Below, piece after piece: positions 33,451 through 45,800 of a DNA stretch of 64,000 bases (its first letter is position 1; each line of letters opens with the position of its first letter). The stretch spans positions 17,066,321-17,130,320 of the forward strand of contig NC_092578.1 of assembly GCF_037975245.1 (NCBI RefSeq). Direction: 5' to 3'. A model generated the notes under the pieces. The model worked only from the letters and a program-made list of their open reading frames with translations. It had not been told where the DNA came from and did no database searches. This stretch comes from Apostichopus japonicus. Its lineage: Eukaryota; Echinodermata; Holothuroidea; Aspidochirotida; Stichopodidae. The translations under genes were made by a program, and so were the position numbers.

Positions 33451-35397
33451 TTATAACAATCAACCGCAAGTTGCTTCCGTGCAGTGCTAACAACATATCT
33501 ATTACAGAGATTTTCATGCTAAATACAGCCAATGTTTTCTCAAATTTCCCGAGATTTGTTTGGTTAATAGTCCCTTATCCATTGTCTGCAAACATGCTTG
33601 CATCTTCAGTGCTCAATGAACGCAAAGTATGATGGTTTAACTAAGTAACGCGAAAAGGGGGGGGGGGGTAATCGTTAATGTCATGCCGGATTTGTAGCAA
33701 CAGCCATGTAAATATCCTTAACAACATGATTTGTCGAACAAAATCACGTTGTTCACGATATTTACATGATAGTAGATACAACTCCGAGGACGTTATTTAC
33801 ATTTATATTGTTAATGTCATATTTGAATAATTGTTTTATCACAGAAAGTTATGAGTTGAGACAATCTATGAATTTTGCGGGAAGCTACCACAACATCTCT
33901 GATACTGAAAAGGACTTTAAATCTCACAGTATGTTATGTTCTTTCCCTTTTGAGAGTTGATAATGTAAAATGTGCATTTATACCACAGTTATTTCTTCGT
34001 TGCAAACTTGCGTAAAGTTTTGCGGTCCCTTTGACCACGTGCTTCAAGTCATGATTCTGGTGCAACACTAATTCGTGTGCATAAACTACTGCAGTCATAC
34101 ATCGTCAAAAGTAGTCATTGAAGTTTCGACATTGCGTAAAAATGTTATTTAAATACTATAATTTTCGTGGAGTTGGTTGTTTCCAAATACTGAAAAGCAT
34201 CCAGGGTAAATGTTGGATCAGTTGCTCTATGGTTGGATGTAGTCTGCGCTTCGTGAGTAACAAGAGGGGCACAGTATTGAAGTACGTAGGCAATATGACT
34301 CACAGAACTAGTTTACTAAACCCGCCAAGCAAGTTCATTCGTAACACCAATCCAGTTCGGAGTTTCAATTTGCGAAAGGGATTGTGTTGTAAATGGAATA
34401 TACACAAACCTCGCTCAGCATTGTTAAGAATTTTAGACCAAAAAACCCGCTAACATGTTATGAAAGAAACGAATCATCCAAGATACACTCGAGTTTTGAC
34501 TAAGGCTATGTGTTGTAGGTAAGGTGATATGATCTTTTCTCCACAAATTTTCAGGATATGCGCATGTGCAGTTGAAACTCCGAAGTTTGAACAGGCCTAA
34601 TACAAATTGCGTGGAATTTAGCGAGATATGCACACTACATTTGCGGGGATATTTGAAGAGTTGGGGTAGCTGGTGAAATCGCTGCAGGTCAAAGCATCGA
34701 GGTACTATATACGGAGTTGGAGAGGAGGAAAGAGTGGCAGGGCAGGCGAAATGAAGGTCGGACGGCCGCCCTTGTAAAACAGCGAAGCTAAGGCACTGGA
34801 TGGCATCCGCCATATATATATTGTGTAGAGCATTCACAAAGTACAGGCAGTGATAAGATCGCATCTTCTCAACTATAAACACTAGTAAAAGTATAGGTCA
34901 TATAATAAACGCAATTGGTGTTCGATCGGGACGAAAACATTTGTCTTTAGTAATATTACTGTCATTCGTTTTACTTGATTGCCGACATTCACAACATATC
35001 CAGACATCATGTAATGGTTCAATAATTCAATTTTAAGTACAGTATTTTATGCTGGCATTTTGTCTCGATACTCGTTTTACTTGATTACCGACATTCCCAG
35101 ATTATCTCTACACATTGTTGGAGGGGCTCAATGAAATCAGTTTAAAAGTGCAGTATTTTTATGCTGGTACTTTGTCTAGACACTCGACGTTGTACTTGAT
35201 TTCCGACATTCACAGCGTATATGCATAGCCTATAAGTATAACATTATAACATTTTAAAAGTTGTTTACCGTGCAGCCTCCTATTCGTATGAGTTGTACTA
35301 ACGCACATGTTATCTGATAGGCTGGCTGTGGGAGATACGGTAGCTTATAAAACAAGGTTTCCACAAGTTTGCGTTTGGTGACTCCAAATGGACTTGG

Positions 35398-35993
35398 ACC
35401 TCCAAGACCCCTATTGTTTTTGGTGCAGGTGTGTATAGCCACGTACAGTAGACTGACCTGTGTTTATTTAATGTATCAAAATGGTGGTTCGGGCCATTTC
35501 TATAGTAACAGCTAGTTCTGCTTATACTAACACCTTTCTAGTGTACTGAAGTCATCGAAACCTCAATGCATTTCGCATTCTGGTTTACATTACGCGGTTG
35601 AGCAATTTTGAACAGCGCCGATAGCAACAACGTAAGTTTAGACAACGACGTATGTTTAGACAACGGAAGTTAAAATAACAACGTGAGTTTGAGCAACAAC
35701 GTGGTAAAACAGCAGCAACAACTTTAGTTTAGACTGCAACAAACTTAGTTTAGACAACGAAATATGGTTGCCCTTTTCGCGTTCCATAGCATGCGTGTTA
35801 AAATATATCACCACATATACTAAAACCAGAATGCAAAATGCATTGAGTTTTCGATGACTTCAATGCACTAGAGTAGTGCTGGTTAGTATATACCTGACTA
35901 GCTGTTACAATAACACTATGGCATGATAACACAGGTCAGTCTACTGTACGTGGCTATACACACCTCCATCAAAAACAATAGGGGTCTTGTACT
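35398..35993. repeat. Inverted repeat straddling the element's right end
   Basis: GTGTATAGCCACGTACAGTA at about 35,429 is inverted as TACTGTACGTGGCTATACAC near 35,955; CATCGAAACCTCAATGCATT near 35,556 is inverted near 35,840. One arm lies inside the 3.9-kb element and the other outside, so the same repeat family was inserted twice in opposite orientation. Confidence 0.65.
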
Positions 35994-37324
35994 CGATGTT
36001 GTTATGAATCCACACACCAAGTATTAGAGGTATCCACGATTTCCATCGTTACATATCATGTAAAAGGTTTTTCAGAGTTTGACCTCTGGTGACCTATAGG
36101 AGATTTTACCTCACAAGCAATAGGATTTTTGTACTCAATTTTGCAAATCCATATACCATGTATGAAAAGTATCCATGATTTCTACCATGAGAAATCATGT
36201 TGTGAAGGTTTTCAGGCCTCGACAAATATTTTTGAAAGTACTCGCTATTTGGCGACCGTGACTAAAAGTCTACTCGCCAAATTCCGCTCGCCACTAGGCC
36301 TATGATTGTTGGTCAAGTCTCCAAAGTATAGATCTGCAACATTAATACTTTCTATGAACAAAGGTTAGGCAGTTAGGCAGATGCATGGTGCTACGTAATT
36401 GCGCGTTAGAGAGTCATCTTTCTTTTCAGTACGAAATGAATTTTTTTCCACCGAAAGTAAGTGTTGAACAAAGTAAAACATGACGCAGAATCATAAATAA
36501 GCAGATATGCCTACTGTAGTGTCTCAAACATTTAAAAATACAACATCTGTCAAAATACCCACGAAGATAGCTTGGCTTCTGTTACATTAGGGCTCCTGTA
36601 CTTTACTAGGCATATACTATACATAAACTAGGTGTGCGGGAGTCATGAGCATATACTGTACAGTACCTCACAGCTACTTTGAACCGCTGCTCAATTAGAG
36701 CGGCGACTTCGTACAATTTCCCAATTAATTATCTGTCATTTAGCTGCATATTGATGTGCGAATAATATCGATATTACTCCATTTCATTGCCTAAATCAAA
36801 GCGATCTTTTACGCAATGATAATCTGAGGTTGTAAGAGCATATCTCTTCCAAAATTCTTAGCAGTAACAACAGCAAACTTGTCTCAAAACTCCTTAAATT
36901 GTTCTATACTTTGCGAATTATGACTGATAGCCAGTAGGAAAATTGCCTTAAGAAATCATGAAGGAGATGTTTTGCCATGTTAAGTGTATTGGTATTCTGC
37001 CTCGTATTCTTCACGTTGTTGTGTTAACGAACCCTATTCTACCCAACCGTTGCTGACCTAGACAACATAAAATTGCTCACAGGCCTACCCAGGTTTGTTC
37101 AAGTTGTCCCATAATCAGTAACGTGACGAAAGTCGAACGTTACTTTTTAGGCCTAGCTATGCTGAAACTGGTGGAAGAGACTACACAAATTGAGATCAAC
37201 AGCCGATCCAGACAAAAGCTCGTGAACTCACTGTCAAACTAAGTCCGTTTGATCTTCGACCTCCACAAACAAGAGCTCAGGGGCGATATGGTTCCTTGCT
37301 TGTAAGGAATATTTACAAGGTTGC

Positions 37325-37625
37325 AGAACTGGCCATATTTGGGGGCGTCTGGCGGGCCCTTAGCAGCAGAAAATTTGTCTGGCATAGGCCATTCAGTACT
37401 TTGTGGCATTCATGCATTAAGTTGACATTGGTTTCAAGTGGTACCTCGTTCGTTTGATCAGATGCATTTTTTTAGGGGCCCTTCTTGGGCGTCTGGCGGG
37501 CCCTTTGCAGCAGAAAATTTGTCTGGCATGGGCCATTCAGTACTATGTGGCATTCATGCATTAAGTTGACATTGGTTTCAAGTGGTACCTCGTTCGTTTG
37601 ATCAGATGCATTTTTGGGCCCCCTT
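37325..37625. repeat. Tandem duplication with GGGCGTCTGGCGGGCCCTT
   Basis: A ~130-bp stretch (GGGCGTCTGGCGGGCCCTT to GTTTGATCAGATGCATTTTT) occurs twice, starting near 37,342 and 37,488, with very few differences; the GGTACCTCGTTCGTTTGATC part occurs a third time near 37,727. Non-coding. Confidence 0.8.
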
Positions 37626-37907
37626 TAACCGGCCCCAGGGGCCACATGCAGCAGAGCGACCACGGCAGACATCCACTTTTGGATATACTGGGATTTTCCA
37701 CAAATGTTCCAATACTCAGATATTGGTACCTCGTTCGTTTGATCAAAGTGCACTGGGCTGCCGGTCTAATATGGTTTACATCTAAACATGCCGAGAATTG
37801 TCAGCAATTTTTACTTACCATTCAGCTTCTACCACCAGAAGATTTCGTTTCATCAGTTACTCTCATCTGGAGCATATAGGCAAATTTTATGATGTCCTGC
37901 CGTGCCA

Positions 37908-38235
37908 GGTAATAATAATAATAATAATATTTGATTTTTATATAGTGCTTTACACCAGTGATAAGCTCAAAGCGCTTTACAGACGTTATATTACCCCAGG
38001 TCAATGATAACCTGTCTCAGAGACAATCCCACCAGTCGGCAGCAGTTATATACTGCGCCCAATGACAAGTTAACTCACATGTACCCATTTGACCCCTGGG
38101 TGGAGAGAGCCAAGTGAGATGAAGCATCTTACCCAAGGACACAACGTAACGAACTAGGCATGAATCGAATCAGCAATCCTTGGATCACGAGTCCGACGCC
38201 TTAGACAATTGGCCACCACGCTCTCACGCTCTCAG
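37908..38235 (-). mobile_element. Full-length tRNA-derived SINE
   Basis: On the minus strand the order is tRNA-like head (GTGGTGGCCAATTGTCTAAG at the right), a body with the CAAAGCGCTTTACA region, and an (ATT)n-type tail at about 37,911. The tail region (ATTTTTATATAG) resembles the 3' end of the LINE at 51,472-51,990, as expected when a SINE uses a LINE's machinery. A deleted form sits at 6686. Confidence 0.75.
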
Positions 38236-38299
38236 GTAACCTTATTCTTGGTTGTTTTAGGATTATTCTCATTTCCATATGTGTGATCAATTGCACTTG

Positions 38300-38420
38300 A
38301 GAACTTTTCAGGGAATTACCCTCACATATTCCCTAAACTGGTATTTATCATCAACTTTCTTGGCTCTCTTTGAAAATTACTTCCGATAAACAGATTAATA
38401 CAAAGCCGCCAAATCACAGG
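38300..38420 (+). promoter_or_regulatory. Orphan copy of the conserved promoter-like block
   Basis: GAACTTTTCAGGGAATTACC and TTACTTCCGATAAACAGATT with the same spacing as at 6826; no exon 1 follows directly, and the true unit D block lies about 740 bp downstream. Confidence 0.45.
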
Positions 38421-39043
38421 GGAAAAATTGAAAGAAAGAAAACAGTCAAATTGGTTCATATATACCACCTCCGAATGTAATCCAGCCCCCTCCCCCCTCT
38501 AATCCACACTTCCCCTTGTTGAAAGTTTCTTTCAAGTACCCATGTAATTCTTCCAGTTATTTCCATGTAGTAAAGTGTTTACGTTTCGTATCAATAGTAG
38601 TAATCTTGCAGTAAACAAGTGCGACGTAGTAGATACGTAACTCCCAAAAAAAGTTGTTTTGCTCCGTATAAAATGTTCATTCAATTTACCACTTAATCTT
38701 CATCGGTTTCCCAACCCATGCAGGTAGAACATGACTGCTCAATCCAAGATCAAACAAAAGAGTGAACAGAGAAAATGCAATCTCGACTGCTCAGTCGTTT
38801 AGACCAGCGTTTCCCTGGCGACCCAATTATAAATGTGCGCATTATTATTTCGCAAACTTGACCAAACAAAAACTGAGAGAGTATTTTATATAGCATGTCT
38901 TAAATAACTGAACAAAAATGTTCGATTCCCGGGACTGGAAGGGGGCCACTTCAGGTTTGATCGAAGAGCACATATGTTATTAGGTGTGATAATATGCTGG
39001 GATCTCTGCCAAGGTCTAAACCGTACAATTTCTCTAGATTGAG

Positions 39044-39150
39044 TAAAACTTTTCAGGGAATTACCCCCGCAAATGTCAATGGCATTGTGTAATGGTTAAA
39101 CGTCTCGAGATTCTTTTAACTACTTCCGATAAACAGATTAAGATAATCTG
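39044..39150 (+). promoter_or_regulatory. Conserved promoter-like block, unit D
   Basis: AACTTTTCAGGGAATTACCC followed by ACTACTTCCGATAAACAGAT at the standard spacing, directly before exon 1. Confidence 0.5.
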
Positions 39151-39167
39151 TCAAACCACTAAAAAAA

Positions 39168-39320
39168 AGGTTGTTGCTCCGCTCATGGTCCGAGTTAAGA
39201 ATTTTACTCCTTAAAAGCAATAGTCCCGGAGTTAAATCATTCATATCCAATCGATTCCTCACCAGCTCTGGTCCAGCAATCACTTCTTCACCAGTGTCTT
39301 CAAGGTCTACAAACGTTTGG
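39168..39320 (+). other. Non-coding exon 1 (5' UTR), unit D
   Basis: Nearly the same as exon 1 of unit A (GGTCCGAGTTAAGAATTTTA through AAACGTTTGG), ending at donor GTAAGT (exon end 39320). Splices to 42867 by inference. Confidence 0.5.
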
Positions 39321-40319
39321 GTAAGTTGATTCATGTCCTTTTCTTTACTTTCGGTTTCCTTTGGAGAAATAATCCTAAATATTTAGACTTACCATATATA
39401 ATATACCATTCCCTAACAAGATGATTAGGATGCAATTACAAAAGTCAATCAAGTAATCATTTGCTTAATCTTAAATCAACAAGAATATAAAGTGATTGAT
39501 TACAGTTACACTTCAATGTATACGTTTCTTCTATGGAGACAGGTTTAATGTGTTATATAATGTAGCACGAATTATCGATAATTTCTACCTTTTTTCAAAT
39601 ATTTATTGTAAGGTGTAAGTCGATGTGATTATTTTGAAATAATGATTGTCATGTTAAAGGAATGTACCAGCCCCAGTTAGGAGATATCCAGCAAGGGAAG
39701 GGATATCCTATAGCTCCTTGGGGGTAACGAAGCAATTTAATCGTCTCGTTCATAAGCAAATCCGATAATCTCATCCTCTGCGCATGTACTTTATCTGCAG
39801 TGAAGCTGGTTTAAAATACTGAAATTGTTTTGCACTTATCTGATTCTTGTTTCGTATACATTATTGATTTGAACTATCCCTACGAAATGCTGGACTCGCC
39901 TGCTACCACCCTGCTTCCATCTACCTCCGTTCCATCATCTAAGGTCTAAACTTGACTGTGACTATGACCACTAATCCCTCGATAATGCATAATTATACTC
40001 GATTCTCACTTTTCGCTGCACCTGCGGGGAGAGGGGTGGGGCGAATGACAGAAGGGAGGACAGGTGTTTCCCAAAATACTCTTTTGGTTGATACTGGTAA
40101 AATTTCGATAATGTTATTCGATTCTAAAACTTTATCACAATGCATACGTAAACCTTTCCTTTTCAATTTTTATTTCATTTCTTTTGGTTTTCTCAATATA
40201 CATAAAATATAGGTAGAAAAAGTATGCTTTTTTCCATAAATATAGTATTAAATGTACAAGGAGAAAGGAAGCGGTCACTCTCCAAAAGGAAAAACAAAAG
40301 AAAGAAAACAAAATAACAT

Positions 40320-41712
40320 CAATCGATAAATACGCAAGACCAATGGATTAATACACAAGATCAATGGATCAATACACAAGATCAATAAATTAATACACAA
40401 GATCAATGGATCAATACACAAGATCAATGGATCAATACACAAGATCAATGGATAAATACACAAGATCAATAAATTAATACACAAGATCAATGGATCAATA
40501 CACAAGATCAATGGATCAATACACAAGATCAATGGATTAATACACAAGATCAATGGATCAATACACAAGATCAATAAATTAATACACAAGATCAATGGAT
40601 CAATACACAAGATCAATGGATCAATACACAAGATCAATGGATAAATACACAAGATCAATAAATTAATACACAAGATCAATGGATCAATACACAAGATCAA
40701 TGGATCAATACACAAGATCAATGGATTAATACACAAGATCAATCAATTAATACAAAAGATCAATCAATTAATACACAAGATCAATCAATTAATACACAAG
40801 ATCAATCAATTAATACACAAGATCAATGGATCAATACACAAGATCAATGGATCAATACACAAGATCAATGGATAAATACACAAGATCAATAAATTAATAC
40901 ACAAGATCAATGGATCAATACACAAGATCAATGGATCAATACACAAGATCAATGGATAAATACACAAGATCAATAAATTAATACACAAGATCAATGGATC
41001 AATACACAAGATCAATGGATCAATACACAAGATCAATGGATTAATACACAAGATCAATGGATCAATACACAAGATCAATGGATTAACACACAAGATCAAT
41101 GGATCAATACACAAGATCAATGGATTAATACACAAGATCAATGGATCAATACACAAGATCAATAAATTAATACACAAGATCAATGGATCAATACACAAGA
41201 TCAATGGATCAATACACAAGATCAATGGATTAATACACAAGATCAATCAATTAATACAAAAGATCAATCAATTAATACACAAGATCAATCAATTAATACA
41301 CAAGATCAATCAATTAATACACAAGATCAATGGATCAATACACAAGATCAATGGATCAATACACAAGATCAATGGATAAATACACAAGATCAATAAATTA
41401 ATACACAAGATCAATGGATCAATACACAAGATCAATGGATCAATACACAAGATCAATGGATAAATACACAAGATCAATAAATTAATACACAAGATCAATG
41501 GATCAATACACAAGATCAATGGATCAATACACAAGATCAATGGATTAATACACAAGATCAATGGATCAATACACAAGATCAATGGATTAACACACAAGAT
41601 CAATGGATCAATACACAAGATCAATGGATTAATACACAAGATCAATGGATCAATACACAAGATCAATGGATTAATACACAAGATCAATGGATCAATACAC
41701 AAGATCAATGGA
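40320..41712. repeat. 21-bp minisatellite with higher-order repeats, unit D
   Basis: About 66 copies of GATCAATGGAT(T/C)AATACACAA. Variants (GGATAAAT, AAATTA, CAATTA) come in the same order in successive blocks spaced 504 bp (24 units) and then 462 bp (22 units), so whole blocks were duplicated after single-unit expansion. The minus-strand open frames are a side effect of the 21-bp period. Confidence 0.95.
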
Positions 41713-41999
41713 TTATATTATGATATTCAATAGCTATTTGAATAATAAGTACTAAGATTCTTTTTAAACGAATGCATGTGAAGCATGAATTTTAATTGTA
41801 ATAAGTATTAGCTCAATAACGTAAGCTCTGTATACTAATACTAGTTCTAGGACGTGGTTTGGCATGTTACCAGTCTGCCTAGTATTATGATTATGTATAT
41901 ATTTATTGTATGTAAAATAACATATGAAACAGGAGGATTATGATTATTAATAGAACGGTAAGCAAAGAGTAGCAATGTGAACATTAATAAGGTCAGCAA

Positions 42000-42340
42000 A
42001 TTTAAGGAGATTTAAAGAAGCATATTAATTAGCTGGTGTGATCATTGAAGGAAGCAAAAGAAATTGGTCTCTTTTAGAGCTTTTAGAAGTTTCTTGATAT
42101 TAGAATACATTGTACCGGACCAAACTTTCACACAATAAGTGAGATGGGGATGAACAAGAGTAAATTATAAAGAACGAAGATCTTGTCTTGCTTGAAATAG
42201 AGAGACTCCCAACAAATCGTGCAATCTTGGTAGAGATTGAAATAATATAGTTATTCCACATCAAGCCAGAGTCAAATAATAACCCCAAGAAACATTATAT
42301 AACCTACTCTTTTAAGATATTTTCCGTCCATTCATATGTC
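42000..42340 (-). mobile_element. Old LINE reverse-transcriptase C-terminal fragment, unit D
   Basis: The minus strand has GLLFDSGLMWNNYIISISTK and IARFVGSLSISSKTRS, aligning with the fragments in units B and C; frames are broken. Confidence 0.65.
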
Positions 42341-42883
42341 AAATATCACTTTATTAAAGCTGCTCTTATTAGTTTGAAGAAAGAAAAACACAATATCGCT
42401 AGTCTTATTCTCACATTAAGGTAAAGTTTATTAGCAGAGAACCAAGCCTAGAATTGTGTACGTTGCTTACAAATTGTGTCTTTCATACAATAACATTATA
42501 GTGAAGAAACATCATAGTTTTTATTTCATAAAAGGAAAGCAATGGTAGGAACCAATTTGTGAACATATCTTACTCACATTTTTCTTTAGTTTATGATTTC
42601 TACGTAATAAGAGAATGCATCCGACCGATGGGGACATTTAACTAAATCATTAACAATCATTACGAGCTTTTCTCATAACGTTCATGGGGTTAAAAAATCC
42701 ATCTGAGTATATGTATACGTTAATTTGTTGTCAATTTGCTGATTTATAGTGAGTAATAGGGTTGGTTTGGTACAATTCGTCATTTGTTAGCGACGAAAAT
42801 AATTATGTTAAAATGATCCGAAGTTTATTTCTTTCTCCGTTTCATTCTCTGCTTTCAATTGTTTAGCATATCGGGAATTCAGC

Positions 42884-45800
42884 ATGGCTCGTATTATCAT
42901 CTGTTGTCTGGTCATTTGTCTTGCGGTTGTATTTAGTGAGGCCTGCCCGGGAACAAGTTCACAGATCTCATATTCGAGACCAGGTTTGAGTCCAGTTCAG
43001 TTTGAAATTTCAGAACAAGGTGGCTCTGATCCCAAGTCATTATATTTCGACATTGAAACTGGTGTACTCGAACTTAGAGATACACCATCAGTTCCAGAAC
43101 GGTAAGTATATCGAATAGCATGTAAAAATGCATGGAGACTGATATATCATGAATTATTGCTAGCTTTTCATGTTCTGACTCCTTCCATGGTTCGGACTTA
43201 CGGATGGTGGTTAGGATTGTTACCTACAAAACCCAGCTCTCCCGGATGCGAATTTTTTCCCCCAGCGCGGTAAAGGCCAAGATTTGCATACCTCGCTCCC
43301 ATTGGCTGGGGTCAGTATGCTTAAGCTTCATTGCAATATCAACTAGCAGCAGTTGCACAGAATCGCTCATCACATACTTCTTTTCACAAGGCCACTTTGC
43401 TTACACTCAGAATAGAAAATAGTCTAGCAGCAGACTGTACTCGTTTGAGTAGAGTTAATATATTTGTCGGTTTGTTATGCCACTGGTGTAGAGGGTCTGT
43501 GATTATGCATCGCACAACTCTGATGCTGCAAATTTAAAGAAGTTTAATCAAACCGAAACAGTTTGAAGATGATACAATATATCACTATATCATGTAATAT
43601 CAACGTAAACCAATTTCTGTGTCCAATAACTATAATCCACAGTGGCAGTGGTACTACTAACATGACTAAACACTAGGCCTATATCTTTCGTATTATATTA
43701 TCTGAAAACCGTGCCAAAGGGTCATAATAATATTAACCGTGTTAAAAGGTCATAATTTTGAAAATCAAATCAATGTCTATGCTCAAAAATAAGAGTCTAT
43801 CAGTTTCAAATTTAAAAGCAACTCAAGTAAATAGTCAACCAGAAACTGTCCAGCTGACCAATGTTTTTATGCAGTTTTGAAGCAAGCAAACGCCTGGTAC
43901 TAAACTGCGTACATTGCCATCACAGTACTCTCACGGTACAGCAAGTTCCACCATCACTTCGAAGCTTCACCCTTGTCAAAACTAACTTATTCAATTTATT
44001 GGCTTTTCAGTTTTGGATCATAAACCTAAGTAACCCTTACTTTCATCTTCAATGAGACGTGTACTCAGTGCATGGTCGCAGTTGTGTTTTACGACCTTAT
44101 GGATGTACACAAACAAATCCGCTCAAAAGCAACGAACAAACACCAAATGTGTATGAGAGAATCATGATACATTGCGTGCACGTGTATGTTCATGTACATA
44201 CAATACACACACGCGTAAATAGCGAAAGCAAGAACTTCCCAATTCAGCATCAACATTGCAAGCCCTAGCCAATGAGAAGCGAGGTATGCAAATAGTGGCC
44301 TTTACCGCGCTGAAAAAAAAAATCGCCTCCCGGATACACCGTTAATCTTTCCAATCTTTAAATGTTCACGGCGCAAAAGAAAAAGAAAAAGAAAAAAAAG
44401 AAGGACTAAGAAAAAAATGGCAAAAAATAAAGAACCAAAATGAATCTGGGTGGTATATTTTTCAATAATTTTCAATAATGATGACGGCAAGTAGGCTAAA
44501 TGGTCTTGTTTTCAAGCTCGGGAAGTGCCATTTCCTGCAATCTGGAAGGCATTTTTCAAAATTTTCCCCAGTACGCTACGCGCCAATCATGGTGGCGCGT
44601 AGCGTTGTTTGACGTACCAGACGTCCCCCGATAGATGGCCACACTCTGATCTGCCGTACCAATCCAAAATAGCTTCCGACGCCCCTGTGATAGTGGTACT
44701 ACGATATTCCCCTACGCACGACCGTTAAGCCACATGGTGCTTTCGAAATTAAAGTCATGATTCCGTATATGTTGGTATCAACGAAAACCAAAATATTGGA
44801 ATACCGGTTCTTAAAATACCGTAGGCTTATTACCTTGAAGTATGTCGCAAAATTGGTACACACGATATAATGAGTCGCAAACCTCAAAGATTTTCATGCA
44901 GTTTCCAAAGTGTATAATATCTTATTGCTGCCGTCAGAGGAGATGCATACTGTTTTGACCTGACCGGGTCTGAAAAATATATCTTTTGAATGTCATAATG
45001 AAATAATAAAACATTCCGTTGCATTGAGATAAGTCGACAGACTTTCAAACACTAAGACACGTCACAACTTTTCTAAAAGGTTTCAGAAGTGTCAAACCGA
45101 AATCTTAAAACTTAATATACCATGAAGTAACCGGAAACAGTGACGTCATGTAGGATTTTTTTTTCGCATTTCCTTCTCTTTCTTTCCTTTATCACGCAAA
45201 TAAAGGAGAGTAAAAACTCACGCCGAGTTCTCTCATCCGACCGCTAGACCACGCGACCACCTGTCCACCCCAAAAGAATAATAATATTAAGAAAAATTAA
45301 TACATGGGGACATTTCAAACTCATAGCAGCTGTGTCTCATCCTTCAGCACTTATAAAAACTACCATTTTCGAATAACAACTTTCATTCGATTTACATATT
45401 CAGTGGATCGTTGTGAAAATACTTCTAGCCAACGATTTAATTTTTTCCTTTTGTTTTGGTATGCATTACATGTCTTTGTTTTCTATTGAGACAAATTTGT
45501 GACGTCACAGGTTACATTCAAAGACTCAGTAGCGGAATCGGATATATTACTTTAATTTTGGTGTCTTTTTTAAATCTTATTTTGCAGGCATGGTCGCGAC
45601 GTTGACAGTCAAAAAAACTCAATCTTTAAGTCGATTGACATGAACGGTAATCAATACATCGAAATCTGTGAATGGGTGGAAGAGGGCGGATCAGCCATAA
45701 ACTTCGTTGCGTTTCTCTCAGACGATGACACTGATGGTTAGTTATAAAATGTATTTCTTTAATTGTTATTATTTAATATTATTTTTATTTTATTTAACAT

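Larger units (their letters stand above)
31916..35790. mobile_element. 3.9-kb unclassified DNA transposon with long inverted ends
   Basis: The ends begin CTATGGAACGCGAAAAGGGC on the left and its complement on the right, and remain similar for about 100 bp, including repeats of the type GTTGATGTCTAAACT. CATG flanks both sides (31912-31915, 35791-35794); unit A reads through at GATGCTTGCGTG near 5,925. Four-base duplication with these ends does not match a superfamily I can name with confidence. It contains minisatellites, a SINE-like head, a 303-bp triplicate and a CA run. Open frames at 34118-34453 and 34433-34882 have no recognised transposase motifs. Confidence 0.75.
25786..38690 (+). repeat. 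Tandem unit C
   Basis: Collinear with A and B from the promoter-like block (25,818) through exons 1-4 and the tail. It is enlarged by a 21-bp minisatellite in intron 1, a 3.9-kb element at 31,916-35,790, and a SINE near 37,908. The upstream ~700 bp present in A, B and D are missing. Confidence 0.65.

Noticed and set aside
34433-34882. 149-codon minus-strand frame inside the 3.9-kb element
   Set aside because: No transposase or other motif recognised; kept only as a note within the element.
40275-41708. Three minus-strand open frames of 132-155 codons
   Set aside because: Same minisatellite effect in unit D.
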